Positions 7,553-16,430 are shown, counted from the stretch's first letter. The stretch: DNA of 64,000 nt from Flavobacterium flevense (GCF_900142775.1 NZ_FRCC01000005.1:246131-310130), one strand, 5' to 3'. Translations and numbers: made by a program. Notes: a model not told the origin generated them from the sequence alone.

Positions 7553-8752
7553 ATGAGAATTTTAAAATATATCTTTCTTTTATTACTACTCAGCCTTGTG
7601 GCATTATCGATATTTATAGCTACTCAAAAAGGAGATTTCCTTGTAGAAAGAAGTAAGGTTATTAATTCTCCCAAAGCCTCTGTTTATAATTATGTAAACG
7701 ATTATAGAAACTGGAGTGATTTTGGTTCCTGGACCAATGATGATTCGGAAATAAAAGTAAATTATCCCCAAAATACTATCGGTAAAGGTGCTTCTTACAG
7801 CTGGGAAGGAAAAAATGGCGATGGCGAAATGCGCACTATCCGAATCACAGAAAATGATAGTATTGTACAAACTATGCAATTTGAAGGAACACATTCGACC
7901 GTTTACTGGAATTTTAAAGATACTATAGGAGGAACAAAAGTAACCTGGAAAACACAGGGAAAAATGAGTTTTCTATTTAAAATTTATGCTGCTTTAAATG
8001 GCGGTACAGATAGAATCATTGGGGCTATGTATGAAAAAAGCTTAGCTAATTTAGACAAAGCTTTAGATTACGAAATCAACACGTTTTCGACTATTGATAA
8101 TGGAATAGTAAAAAAACCGATGATGAATTATATCGGACAGACATTTACAAGTGAATTTAGTAAAGTGAATAAAAATTTTAAAATTGTAATTCCTAAACTA
8201 ATTGATTTTTGCAAAGAAAACAATATTGTTATTAATGGTAAACCTTTTATTATTTATCATACCTATGATACTGCTAAGAAACTTACTAAAGTAACTATGG
8301 GAATCAGCATTCGCGAAGCTATCTTCCTGAGTGCCGGTAGTGATATTGTTTCGGGAAAACTGGATGCTTTTGAAGGAGTAAAAACTACTTTAACCGGAGA
8401 TTATTCGCATTTAAAAACTGCTTACAACAAAACCGTTAATTATTTAAACCAAAATAAACTAACTCCAAATCCTGTTTTTTCACATCTGGAAGTCTATACT
8501 TCAAGTAAGAAAGATGTCAAAAATCCATCTAAATGGGTTACTGAGATTTATATTCCTATTGTATCAAAGGAAATTCCTCCGGTAAAAACATACTACCCTA
8601 CAACAGCAGTTCCAACAACAACAGCTCCGGCAACTACTGCTCCTACAACAACAGCACCAGTACAAGCTGCTCCAGTAAAAGCAGCACCGGTAAAAACGAA
8701 ACCTGCTGAAGAACCAAAAACAAAAGCAATAGATGAGGAATTTGAATTTTAA
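7553..8752 (+). CDS. Membrane-anchored SRPBCC plus GyrI-like domain protein
   Basis: A 399-residue protein. An N-terminal hydrophobic segment (about 4-24) is a signal anchor. Residues 30-175 read as an SRPBCC (polyketide cyclase/START-like) ligand-binding domain, for example NYVNDYRNWSDFGSW and the paired GKGASYSWEGK strand. Residues 185-345 resemble the GyrI-like effector-binding domain of AraC/MerR regulators. The tail (about 350-390) is low-complexity Thr/Pro/Ala-rich. The fusion of two small-molecule-binding folds at the membrane suggests sensing or scavenging of a hydrophobic ligand, but the ligand is unknown. Confidence 0.75.
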   Translation: MRILKYIFLLLLLSLVALSIFIATQKGDFLVERSKVINSPKASVYNYVNDYRNWSDFGSWTNDDSEIKVNYPQNTIGKGASYSWEGKNGDGEMRTIRITENDSIVQTMQFEGTHSTVYWNFKDTIGGTKVTWKTQGKMSFLFKIYAALNGGTDRIIGAMYEKSLANLDKALDYEINTFSTIDNGIVKKPMMNYIGQTFTSEFSKVNKNFKIVIPKLIDFCKENNIVINGKPFIIYHTYDTAKKLTKVTMGISIREAIFLSAGSDIVSGKLDAFEGVKTTLTGDYSHLKTAYNKTVNYLNQNKLTPNPVFSHLEVYTSSKKDVKNPSKWVTEIYIPIVSKEIPPVKTYYPTTAVPTTTAPATTAPTTTAPVQAAPVKAAPVKTKPAEEPKTKAIDEEFEF

Positions 8753-8807
8753 TTTTTCACCCTATTAAACCTTTGCGTTACTTTTATATCTAACCCAACA
8801 AAAGACT

Positions 8808-9350
8808 TTGCCGGACGAAAAGGAATTCATACAACAATTATTAAATCCGAAAACGCAGAATGAAGCTTTTCAGCAGTTGTTGCGTACCTATCAAAAGCCT
8901 TTATACAATCATATTAGAAATATCGTATTGAATCATGATGATACTGATGATGTTTTACAAAATACATTTATTAAAGTTTTTGAAAATCTGAACAAATTTA
9001 AAGGAGAAAGCAAATTATTTTCCTGGATGTATCGTATTGCTACGAATGAAGCGCTGAGTTTTTTAAATCAAAAAGCCCGAAAAAGTGGTATTTCGTCAGA
9101 GACTTTACAGAGTAAAGCCATTGATAATCTTCAATCAGATGTCTATTTTGATGGAAATGAAATCCAAATTGCTTTACACAGAGCTATTACCACACTTCCG
9201 GAAAAACAACAACTGGTTTTTAAAATGAAATATTTTCAGGAATTAAAATACGAAGAAATATCAGAAATACTGGGAACATCAGTAGGTGCATTAAAGGCAT
9301 CCTATCATCATGCCGTAAAAAAAATAGAATCCCAGTTAACAACAAATTAA
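8808..9350 (+). CDS. ECF-family RNA polymerase sigma factor
   Basis: A 180-residue group IV sigma factor. Region 2 covers about residues 25-95 (DDVLQNTFIKVFENL and SWMYRIATNEAL), and region 4 covers about 125-175 (LPEKQQLVFKMKYFQ and YEEISEILGTS). No ATG is available near the expected N-terminus, so the start is the TTG at 8808 giving MPDEKEFIQQ. It heads a three-gene same-strand cluster with a probable anti-sigma factor and a periplasmic sensor-like protein, the usual way an envelope-stress sigma factor is held inactive until a signal arrives. Confidence 0.9.
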   Translation: MPDEKEFIQQLLNPKTQNEAFQQLLRTYQKPLYNHIRNIVLNHDDTDDVLQNTFIKVFENLNKFKGESKLFSWMYRIATNEALSFLNQKARKSGISSETLQSKAIDNLQSDVYFDGNEIQIALHRAITTLPEKQQLVFKMKYFQELKYEEISEILGTSVGALKASYHHAVKKIESQLTTN

Positions 9351-9383
9351 ACCTTTTCCATTGCATTCAGTCTAATAGCTATC

Positions 9384-9800
9384 ATGAAAGAATTTAAATT
9401 AAATACCATTCCTAAAATCGAATCCGGATTAAAAAATCCTGAAGATGTTTATTTTGAAAAATTCTCGGAAAATCTTTTAGAGAAAATAGGTAAAAAAGAG
9501 CCCAAAACAATCTCATTATTCCGGAAAAGGAAAGCTATTATTATGATGGTTGCTGCTGTTTTTGTATTAGCCTTAACAATACCTTTGTTAATTAATCAGG
9601 CTGCTCATTCACAAGAGATTGATACTGAAACTCTGGAAAATTATCTGAGTTATCAATCTAATGTAAATCAATATGACTTAATAAATGCATTAGATGAAGA
9701 GGATATTAGCAACATAAATTCGAATATTGTACTGGAAGACAATACAATTGAAGAGCTATTAATAAGCAATAACAATTTAGAAAATTATATTTTAGAATAA
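9384..9800 (+). CDS. Probable anti-sigma factor, single-pass membrane protein
   Basis: A 138-residue protein with a cytosolic N-terminal part (about 1-50), one transmembrane helix (about 53-72) and an acidic extracytoplasmic tail rich in Asp, Glu and Asn. It follows the ECF sigma gene by 33 bp and precedes the sensor-like gene by 22 bp. The topology and position are those of an anti-sigma factor, but I see no classical zinc-binding anti-sigma motif (HxxxCxxC). The role is inferred from context. Confidence 0.65.
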   Translation: MKEFKLNTIPKIESGLKNPEDVYFEKFSENLLEKIGKKEPKTISLFRKRKAIIMMVAAVFVLALTIPLLINQAAHSQEIDTETLENYLSYQSNVNQYDLINALDEEDISNINSNIVLEDNTIEELLISNNNLENYILE

Positions 9801-9822
9801 TAGTACCATAAATAGAGAGAAG

Positions 9823-10275
9823 ATGAATTTTAGAAAATTAGTACCAATAATCCTTTTATTTACCTGCAGTTTCTATGCTCAGGAAAACATAAAAGATAAA
9901 AAAGAACAAATCAGATCCTTAAAAGTAGCTTTTTTTACTTCTGAATTAGACCTGAGTTCGCAAGAATCAGAAAAATTCTGGCCGCTTTATAATGCTTATG
10001 ACGATAAACAATTTGAAATAAGACATAAAAAAATGCGCTTTTTTAAAAGCAAAATGCACGGTGATGCGCTAAACAAAATGAGCGAAAAAGATGCTGCTGC
10101 TTTATTATACCAAATGGATGCTGCTGATGAAGAACTATTTTTATTGCGAAAAAAATTCAGTAAAAATGTGAAGTCCGTTTTACCGGCAGTAAAAATTTTG
10201 AAATTAAAAAAAGCAGAAGATAATTTTTATCGAAAATTGCTGCAACAATATGGTGACCGCGGAAAGAAAAAATAA
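9823..10275 (+). CDS. Periplasmic Spy/CpxP-like sensor of the ECF sigma cluster
   Basis: A 150-residue secreted protein with a signal peptide (about 1-19, ending FYAQ) followed by an all-helical, Lys/Glu-rich domain like the LTXXQ/Spy-type periplasmic proteins that Flavobacterium genomes often place after ECF sigma/anti-sigma genes. LDLSSQESEKFWPLYNAYDD is the recognisable helix pair. It probably senses envelope or metal stress or damps the anti-sigma factor; that role is inferred. A terminator follows. Confidence 0.7.
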   Translation: MNFRKLVPIILLFTCSFYAQENIKDKKEQIRSLKVAFFTSELDLSSQESEKFWPLYNAYDDKQFEIRHKKMRFFKSKMHGDALNKMSEKDAAALLYQMDAADEELFLLRKKFSKNVKSVLPAVKILKLKKAEDNFYRKLLQQYGDRGKKK

Positions 10276-10293
10276 TCCCATATAACTAAAAAT

Positions 10294-10329
10294 AAAAGTG
10301 CCGTTTCATTGAATTGAAGCGGCATTTTT
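10294..10329 (+). terminator. Terminator of the ECF sigma cluster
   Basis: Stem AAAAGTGCCGTTTCA pairs with TGAAGCGGCATTTTT, with one G-U wobble and a 6-nt loop, and ends in a T run. It lies 18 bp after the last gene of the cluster. Confidence 0.75.
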
Positions 10330-10452
10330 ATTGAATACTATAAACTGATTTTATGCGTTTTAACAACAGCCGAAAATAAAAACAAACAAGCTGTTTATTT
10401 AATTGGCACAGTAATTGAATATTGCAAATTATCACTATAAAAAACAGTTGCC

Positions 10453-11823
10453 ATGAAAACTAAAATTATATTTCTTAGCCTTTTAGCTTCTTTGTTTATC
10501 ACACAAACAGAAGCTCAAAACCGCACTACCGTTAACGCAATGAGTAACGAAATTAGCGACAATCTTGATTTAAGAGCTGTGGCATCCATTTTTGGTGACT
10601 CTAAAAATTTAGAAGATTTTGAAAGACGTTTAAACGATCCTGAACTTCAAATTTCTAATTTGGATTTAAACAACGATAACGAAGTAGATTATTTACGTGT
10701 AATTGAAACTGTAGAATACAATACTCACGTAGTTATTATTCAATCAGTATTAGATCGTGACGTATATCAGGACATTGCTACCATTGATATTGAAAGAAAT
10801 AACAATAGCGTACAAGTACAATTTATTGGTAATGAATATTTATATGGAACTAATTATATTTATGAGCCTGTTTATTATTCAACACCTATAATTTATGCTT
10901 CTTTCTGGCGTGCTAATTACCGACCATATATTTCAAATTGGTATTGGAATTACTATCCTTCTTATTACTATGCTTGGAATCCGTATCCGATTTACAGATA
11001 CAGAAATAATATTAATATAAGTCTGAATTTCAACAATCGCTATAATTATGTAAACTACAGAAGAAGTAATGTTGCTGTTTCTCTTTACAATTCCAGACGC
11101 TCAAACGCATACGAAAGACGTTATCCTAACTATGCTTTTTCAAAAAGAAATTCTAGTTATTCTAATCGTTATGATTTAGATCAAAAAAGAAGATACAGTA
11201 GTAATTATTCTACTAATAGAAATAGCAACGGCAGACAATACAGCAATAGTAATTCAAGAAGAGAACCACAAAGAGATTATTCATCTAACAGAAGTACTCC
11301 TTCCAGAAACTATAGCCAAAACAGTTCTAATAGCTCAAGAGGAAACTCAAGCGAAAGAACTCCTGACAGAAACTACAATCAAAACAGTTCTAACAATTCA
11401 AGAGGAAACTCAAGCGAAAGAACTCCGGACAGAAATTACAATCAAAACAGCTCTAACAATTCCAGAGGTAACTCAAGCGAAAGAACTCCTGGCAGAAATT
11501 ACAATCAAAACAAAGTAAACAGCTCAGGAGAAAACAGTCCTCAAAGAACAGCAAACAGAGAGTACAATCAAAACAGAACTAATACGGTAAGACAAAATAG
11601 CGGACAACAAAATCAAAGTCCACGTAATTATACTCCAAGACAGGAAAACAGTGCGCAAAGAAACGTACCAAGTTCCCGAGATAACAGTCAAAATCAAAAC
11701 CGAGGAACTATTTCCAGACCAAGTGCTCCGGCGGCTTCCCCGCAAAGAGCTGAATCCAGCAGAAGCAGAAGCGCTAATCAGGGAAACACTAATTCTTCCC
11801 GAAATAACAATAGAAGAATATAA
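10453..11823 (+). CDS. Secreted Tyr-rich and Asn/Ser/Arg-rich repeat protein, hypothetical
   Basis: A 456-residue protein of unknown function. A signal peptide covers about residues 1-21 (ending TEAQ). Residues 30-130 form a folded-looking domain with LDLNNDNEVDYLRVIETVE. Residues 140-200 are very rich in Tyr, Trp and Asn. The rest is disordered Asn/Ser/Arg/Gln-rich sequence, with a tandem 21-residue repeat starting RNYNQNSSNNSRGNSSERT encoded by 63-bp units from 11305. The basic tail could bind polyanions such as eDNA or polysaccharide at the cell surface, but this is speculation. It follows the ECF sigma cluster after a terminator and is probably its own transcript. Confidence 0.75.
   Translation: MKTKIIFLSLLASLFITQTEAQNRTTVNAMSNEISDNLDLRAVASIFGDSKNLEDFERRLNDPELQISNLDLNNDNEVDYLRVIETVEYNTHVVIIQSVLDRDVYQDIATIDIERNNNSVQVQFIGNEYLYGTNYIYEPVYYSTPIIYASFWRANYRPYISNWYWNYYPSYYYAWNPYPIYRYRNNINISLNFNNRYNYVNYRRSNVAVSLYNSRRSNAYERRYPNYAFSKRNSSYSNRYDLDQKRRYSSNYSTNRNSNGRQYSNSNSRREPQRDYSSNRSTPSRNYSQNSSNSSRGNSSERTPDRNYNQNSSNNSRGNSSERTPDRNYNQNSSNNSRGNSSERTPGRNYNQNKVNSSGENSPQRTANREYNQNRTNTVRQNSGQQNQSPRNYTPRQENSAQRNVPSSRDNSQNQNRGTISRPSAPAASPQRAESSRSRSANQGNTNSSRNNNRRI
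11305..11556 (+). repeat. 63-bp coding tandem repeat, four units
   Basis: Units start at 11305, 11368, 11431 and 11494. The first three are near identical and encode 21-residue blocks ending SERTPD or SERTPG. The fourth is degenerate. The period keeps the reading frame, so copy number can change without breaking the protein. Confidence 0.85.
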
Positions 11824-11843
11824 CAAAATAAAATGCTATTATT

Positions 11844-11872
11844 AAAAACACGATCATTTGGTCGTGTTTTTT
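11844..11872 (+). terminator. Terminator after the repeat protein gene
   Basis: A 10-bp stem (AAAAACACGA with TCGTGTTTTT), an 8-nt loop and a T run, 20 bp after the stop at 11823. Confidence 0.8.
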
Positions 11873-11908
11873 GCTTTTTAAAAATAATAACTTTCGAATT
11901 GTTTAAAA

Positions 11909-13921
11909 ATGAGTAAATTTGGAGCGTTTATAAAATCACACATGAGCGCATCACATAGAAATTTGCATAGTAAATTAACCTTAGGAGGTTTATTAATTAC
12001 ATTAGGAATTATATATGGCGATATTGGAACCTCGCCATTATATGTAATGAAGGCAATACTGGGAGAACATACCATCGATGCTGATGTTGTTCTTGGAGGA
12101 ATATCAGCAGTATTCTGGACGTTGACATTACAAACCACTATAAAATATGTCATCATTACCTTAAATGCTGACAATCATGGTGAAGGCGGAATTTTTGCTT
12201 TGTATGCTTTGGTCAAAAAAACAAAAATCAGATGGCTCATTGTCCCCGCCATTATTGGAGGAAGTGCCTTGTTAGCTGATGGAATTATCACCCCTCCCGT
12301 TTCGGTATCTTCTGCTGTAGAAGGAATCCGGACCTATTATCCTGAAATAAACACTATTCCTATAGTCATTGGAATTTTATTTGTGTTGTTTACCATTCAG
12401 CAATTTGGAACAAAATTAGTTGGAAAATTCTTTGCTCCCATGATGCTTATTTGGTTTAGTATGCTTGGAATATTAGGTGTTATCCAAATAGTAAAACATC
12501 CCGAAGTATTCAAAGCTTTCAATCCTTATTATGCTTACCATTTATTAACCATACATCCTGAAGGATTTTTTGTTTTAGGTTTCGTTTTTCTATGTACCAC
12601 AGGAGCAGAAGCCTTGTATTCTGATATGGGACATTGCGGGAGAAAAAACATTAGAATCAGTTGGATTTTTGTTAAATCTACACTGGTGCTGAATTATTTC
12701 GGGCAAGGTGCTTATCTAATCACTCACCAGGGTGAAACACTTCAAAGTTTAGGTGGTAAAAACGGAAATCCTTTTTATTTAATCATGGCCGATTGGTTTC
12801 AACCATTCGGAATTGTAATTGCAACAATGGCTGCCGTAATTGCTTCGCAGGCATTAATCAGTGGTTCGTTTACATTAATAAATGAAGCCATGAGATTGAA
12901 TTTCTGGCCAAAAGTAAAAATTAAATACCCTACTGAATTGCAGGGACAACTGTATATTCCGTCCATCAACTGGTTATTATTCTTTGGTTGTGTAGGGATT
13001 GTTCTTCACTTTGAAGAATCAAGCAATATGGAACATGCTTATGGTTTAGCCATTATTCTATGCATGATTATGACCACTATTTTACTTAATTTTTATTTGA
13101 TAATGAAAAGAGTAAAATTATATTTCATGGTTCCGCTAATCACCATTTATTTATTAATCGAGCTCAGCTTTTTAGCGGCAAATATTACCAAATTTGCTGA
13201 TGGTGGTTATGTTACTCTAATTATTGCCATTATTTTGATAGGCATAATGTCTATCTGGAATTCTGCCAAAAAAATCAACAAAATATATACTAAAATTGTA
13301 AAAGTTGAAGATTACAAAAAAGTATTAAGCGAATTGAGTGCCGATTTAAGTATTCCAAAATATGCTACACACTTGGTTTACATGACTAATGCCGGACGTG
13401 TTGATGAAATAGAAGAAAAAGTAATGTATTCTATTTTGCAAAAAAGACCTAAAAGAGCTGATATCTACTGGTTTGTACACGTCAACATCTTAACCGAACC
13501 TTATAAAACCGAATACCGCGTAACCGAAATAATGAAAGATGATTTGTATCGTGTGGACTTTAATTTAGGATTTAGAGAACCTACTAAGATCAATCTTTTA
13601 TTTAAAGAAGTAATCAAGGATATGGTTAAAAACGGAGAAGTAGATATCCGAAGTCGTTATGAGTCACTAAACAAAAACAATATTATTGGCGACTTTAAAT
13701 TTGTACTTTCAGAGAAATTTTTATCGAATGATAACGATTTAAAATGGCACGAAAACATCATTATGAACTCGTATTTCTTTGTAAAAAAACTAAGTTTATC
13801 CGAAGAAAGTGCCTTTGGTCTGGACAGTAGTTCGGTTAAAATTGAAAAATTCCCGATGATACTTCACACACCGGAAAACATAGATTTAACACGTTTAGAC
13901 GCCAGAGAAATACATATCTAG
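11909..13921 (+). CDS. kup: Kup-type potassium uptake protein
   Basis: A 670-residue K+/H+ symporter of the KUP/HAK/KT family. The signature GIIYGDIGTSPLYVMKAI lies near residues 32-49. About 12 transmembrane helices follow, up to residue ~450, then a C-terminal cytosolic domain of about 200 residues. Length is normal. An internal ATG at 11942 would drop 11 residues, and I keep the longer form. It is monocistronic, between terminators at 11844 and about 13931. Confidence 0.95.
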   Translation: MSKFGAFIKSHMSASHRNLHSKLTLGGLLITLGIIYGDIGTSPLYVMKAILGEHTIDADVVLGGISAVFWTLTLQTTIKYVIITLNADNHGEGGIFALYALVKKTKIRWLIVPAIIGGSALLADGIITPPVSVSSAVEGIRTYYPEINTIPIVIGILFVLFTIQQFGTKLVGKFFAPMMLIWFSMLGILGVIQIVKHPEVFKAFNPYYAYHLLTIHPEGFFVLGFVFLCTTGAEALYSDMGHCGRKNIRISWIFVKSTLVLNYFGQGAYLITHQGETLQSLGGKNGNPFYLIMADWFQPFGIVIATMAAVIASQALISGSFTLINEAMRLNFWPKVKIKYPTELQGQLYIPSINWLLFFGCVGIVLHFEESSNMEHAYGLAIILCMIMTTILLNFYLIMKRVKLYFMVPLITIYLLIELSFLAANITKFADGGYVTLIIAIILIGIMSIWNSAKKINKIYTKIVKVEDYKKVLSELSADLSIPKYATHLVYMTNAGRVDEIEEKVMYSILQKRPKRADIYWFVHVNILTEPYKTEYRVTEIMKDDLYRVDFNLGFREPTKINLLFKEVIKDMVKNGEVDIRSRYESLNKNNIIGDFKFVLSEKFLSNDNDLKWHENIIMNSYFFVKKLSLSEESAFGLDSSSVKIEKFPMILHTPENIDLTRLDAREIHI

Positions 13922-13930
13922 ACTTACTTA

Positions 13931-13990
13931 AACCATAATAAAAAGCGATTGCGGAATAGTGATAACTATTCTTCAGTCGCCTTTTTTTTT
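13931..13990 (+). terminator. Terminator of kup
   Basis: An imperfect 20-bp stem (GCGATTGCGGAATAGT against ACTATTCTTCAGTCGC, with wobbles and one mismatch) with a GATA loop is followed by nine or more T. Confidence 0.75.
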
Positions 13991-14076
13991 GGAATTTACT
14001 TACTTTTTTTTTGATTGACCATTTTAACAAGAACTTTATTTAGTTATATTTGATTGAACATTATCAAAATCACAAC

Positions 14077-14751
14077 TTGAAGCAATCTTTTAAAATCATT
14101 TTAAAAATAGTCCTGATCTTTTTAGGGCTGATTTTTTTCTATCTGTTAATAGCCTATTTACTTTCAAAAATTACAGTAGATAAAGAAGCAGATACACAAC
14201 CGGAAGTTGAAATTTATATTTTAACAAATGGTGTTCATACTGATATTGTAATGCCTACAGTAAGTGAGCAAATGGACTGGAGTAAACAAATTCGATTCAA
14301 AAATACCCAGGCAGCCGATTCGACCTATAAATATATTGCGTTAGGCTGGGGAGACAAAGGTTTTTATTTAGAAACCCCCGAATGGTCTGACCTGAAAGCT
14401 TCGGTTGCATTTAAAGCAGCTTCAGGCTTAAGCACAACCGCTATCCATGCTACTTATTACAAGCAAATGAAATTAGGCAACGACTGCAAATCAATGTTGA
14501 TTAGCAAAGAACAATACCAGCGCTTAATAACTTATATTACGGATAGTTTTCAAAAAGATAGTGACGGAAATTTTATTCCTATAAAAACCAATGCTAATTA
14601 TGGCAAAACGGATGCTTTTTACGAAGCAAATGGAAGTTACAGCATCTTTAAAACCTGCAATAGCTGGGCGAATACTGGCCTGAAAGCTTGTGGTCAAAAA
14701 TGCTGTTTATGGACAGCCACCGATTCCGGAATTTTTTCGAAATACAAATAA
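14077..14751 (+). CDS. TIGR02117/DUF2459 family membrane-anchored protein
   Basis: A protein of about 224 residues with an N-terminal transmembrane helix (about 7-27) and an extracytoplasmic domain. ILTNGVHTDIVMP, YIALGWGDKGFYLETP and CNSWANTGLKACG are hallmarks of the TIGR02117 family, whose biochemical role is unknown. No ATG fits. A TTG at 14077 gives MKQSFKIILK, the expected start. A TTG at 14050 is also in frame, but it lies inside a -7-like box (TATATTTG, 14045-14052). The upstream start therefore remains possible but is less likely. Confidence 0.8.
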   Translation: MKQSFKIILKIVLIFLGLIFFYLLIAYLLSKITVDKEADTQPEVEIYILTNGVHTDIVMPTVSEQMDWSKQIRFKNTQAADSTYKYIALGWGDKGFYLETPEWSDLKASVAFKAASGLSTTAIHATYYKQMKLGNDCKSMLISKEQYQRLITYITDSFQKDSDGNFIPIKTNANYGKTDAFYEANGSYSIFKTCNSWANTGLKACGQKCCLWTATDSGIFSKYK

Positions 14752-14764
14752 AAAAACAACAAAC

Positions 14765-15163
14765 ATGGTACAAAAAACATCAAATGCCTTTGTAGCGGCA
14801 TCCTGGATAGCTCTTGGAGCTGGAACAATTGGATTTATAGTAGGACTGGCAAGAGCCGAAATGTTATTAAACGAAAAAGGCTATTATTTCACCGTTTTAA
14901 TGTTGGGGCTATTTGCTGTAGTTTCATTACAAAAAAGCGTAAGAGACCGACTTGAAAACCTTCCTGTGACGGATATGTATTACGGAATTTGCTGGTTTGC
15001 AACCCTGCTGTCAATTGTATTGTTAACCGTAGGATTATGGAATGCTACCATTTTACCCAGCGAAAAAGGATTTTATGCTTTTGCTTTTTTATTAGCCATC
15101 TTTGGTGCTATTACAGTTCAAAAAAACACCAGAGACAATATGAATTTTGATCAAAGTAAATAG
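14765..15163 (+). CDS. YiaA/YiaB-type inner-membrane protein
   Basis: A 132-residue integral membrane protein with two copies of the YiaAB two-helix unit (about 5-65 and 75-125). The repeat is visible in the paired segments LNEKGYYFTVLMLGLFAVV and LPSEKGFYAFAFLLAIFGA, each followed by a basic TVQK/SLQK stretch. Function is unknown. The open frame extends upstream to 14690, but the ATG at 14765, 13 bp after the preceding stop, gives the family N-terminus MVQKTSNAFVAAS. It probably shares a transcript with the TIGR02117 gene. Confidence 0.85.
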   Translation: MVQKTSNAFVAASWIALGAGTIGFIVGLARAEMLLNEKGYYFTVLMLGLFAVVSLQKSVRDRLENLPVTDMYYGICWFATLLSIVLLTVGLWNATILPSEKGFYAFAFLLAIFGAITVQKNTRDNMNFDQSK

Positions 15164-15196
15164 AAAAAAACACATAACCTATTCAAAATAAAACAG

Positions 15197-15216
15197 CTGC
15201 ATACGTATATACGCAG
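15197..15216. repeat. Imperfect palindrome upstream of the HARE nuclease gene
   Basis: A 20-bp sequence beginning CTGCATACGT is palindromic at 7 of 10 positions per arm. It lies 70 bp before the start of the gene at 15286 and is followed by TATATATAAG-like AT-rich DNA. It may be an operator or an old insertion junction. Confidence 0.35.
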
Positions 15217-15285
15217 ATTTGTTTCGCCTATATATAAGTTATACGCAATTTTAAAGAAATCGACTAAAAAGAAATATTTTGAAAT

Positions 15286-16254
15286 ATGACAATAAAAGAA
15301 GCAATAATTAAAGTTTTAGAAGAACAAAAAAGAGCATTAACATATTTAGAAGTTTTAGAAAAAATTGATGATAATAAATACATTGATTGGACAAATGCAA
15401 AAACACCCTCTGATACTGTTGGAGCTCAATTAGGGCATTTTATAAGACAAAATGATTCAAGAGTCAAAAGAGTGAAAGGAAAAAAAGGCTTCGAATATTA
15501 CTCTTCCAAATATGAAAATGAAATTAACTTAATTGAAATAATTGAAAAAGAAGATTCTTCAAAAAAAACAATTTTAAAAAGCTATCAGGAACGTCATTTA
15601 CATAAACTTTTAAGTAGTTATCTGAAAAGTCAAAACACATACAGTAAAACAATTTTCCACGAAAAGTCTGCTAACAGTAAAGATGATTACCAAAAATGGA
15701 TTCATCCTGATATGATTGGCATTAATTTTTTGAATCTTAAAAATAAGTCTAGTAATGCTTTGATGAAAGTAATAAACAAGGCTGACGCATTTGATTTAAT
15801 TTCTTATGAAATTAAAAGAGAAATAAAATCTGATTATGAACTTAAAAAATGTTTCTTTCAAGCCGTATCAAATTCAAGTTGGTCAAATTATGGTTATTTA
15901 GTAGCATTTGAAATCAGTAAAAATTTAATGGATGAAATGGAAAGATTAAATCAATCATTTGGAATTGGAATTATTGAATTAAAATCAAACCCATACGAAA
16001 GCAACATTCTTTTTATTTCAAAGTATAGAGAATTAGATTTTAAAACCATTGATAAACTTTGCGAAATAAATCCGGACTTTGAAAAATTTATCAATCAAAC
16101 TGAAACGATGTTGATTGCTCCAGAAAAATATATTAAAGCAACAAGAAAAGAATTTGATGAATTATGCGACAGCTATTTTAATACAGATTCAGAAATTGAA
16201 AAATATTGTCGAGATAATAACATTCCTTGGGAGGACGAAGAAAAAACTGCATAG
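15286..16254 (+). CDS. HARE-HTH plus PD-(D/E)XK-like protein, HrgA/COG2958-like
   Basis: A 322-residue protein. Residues 1-72 form a HARE-type winged helix-turn-helix (IKVLEEQKRALTYLEVLEKI and GAQLGHFIRQNDSRVKRV), a domain found in RNA polymerase delta and in restriction-linked proteins. Residues 135-215 carry a nuclease-like pattern: HPDMIG (D142), then YEIKRE (E175 and K177), then a QAVSNSSW segment, as in PD-(D/E)XK endonucleases. The architecture resembles HrgA, a restriction-associated protein of Helicobacter. No methylase lies nearby. It has dispersed-repeat DNA on its 3' side, consistent with a mobile defence cassette; both the mobility and the defence role are inferred. Confidence 0.7.
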   Translation: MTIKEAIIKVLEEQKRALTYLEVLEKIDDNKYIDWTNAKTPSDTVGAQLGHFIRQNDSRVKRVKGKKGFEYYSSKYENEINLIEIIEKEDSSKKTILKSYQERHLHKLLSSYLKSQNTYSKTIFHEKSANSKDDYQKWIHPDMIGINFLNLKNKSSNALMKVINKADAFDLISYEIKREIKSDYELKKCFFQAVSNSSWSNYGYLVAFEISKNLMDEMERLNQSFGIGIIELKSNPYESNILFISKYRELDFKTIDKLCEINPDFEKFINQTETMLIAPEKYIKATRKEFDELCDSYFNTDSEIEKYCRDNNIPWEDEEKTA

Positions 16255-16430
16255 AACAGCTACCCTCGATAGTTCGGTAATGTTTTCCATGCCCACAACA
16301 GTGAGCACATAATCAATAAAAATCTTAAAATAATATACTTTGTCGAGTTACTTGCGAAGATGCTTCCTTCGTCAGCATGACAAGTTTGTGGCTACTAATT
16401 CTATCAGAAAAAAACAGAGCCAAAGCATTA

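Noticed and set aside
11651..11845. 64-codon plus-strand frame inside and past the repeat protein gene
   Set aside because: It is an alternative frame of Arg/Ser/Asn-rich coding DNA; the main frame has a signal peptide and domain structure.
16115..16312. 65-codon plus-strand frame overlapping the HARE gene end
   Set aside because: It is an out-of-frame shadow running into repeat DNA, with no family resemblance.
15164..16320. Integron-type gene cassette around the HARE nuclease (attC-like GTTATAC near 15238)
   Set aside because: The core does not fit GTTRRRY, no matching complementary core was found after the gene, and there is no integron integrase in the window.
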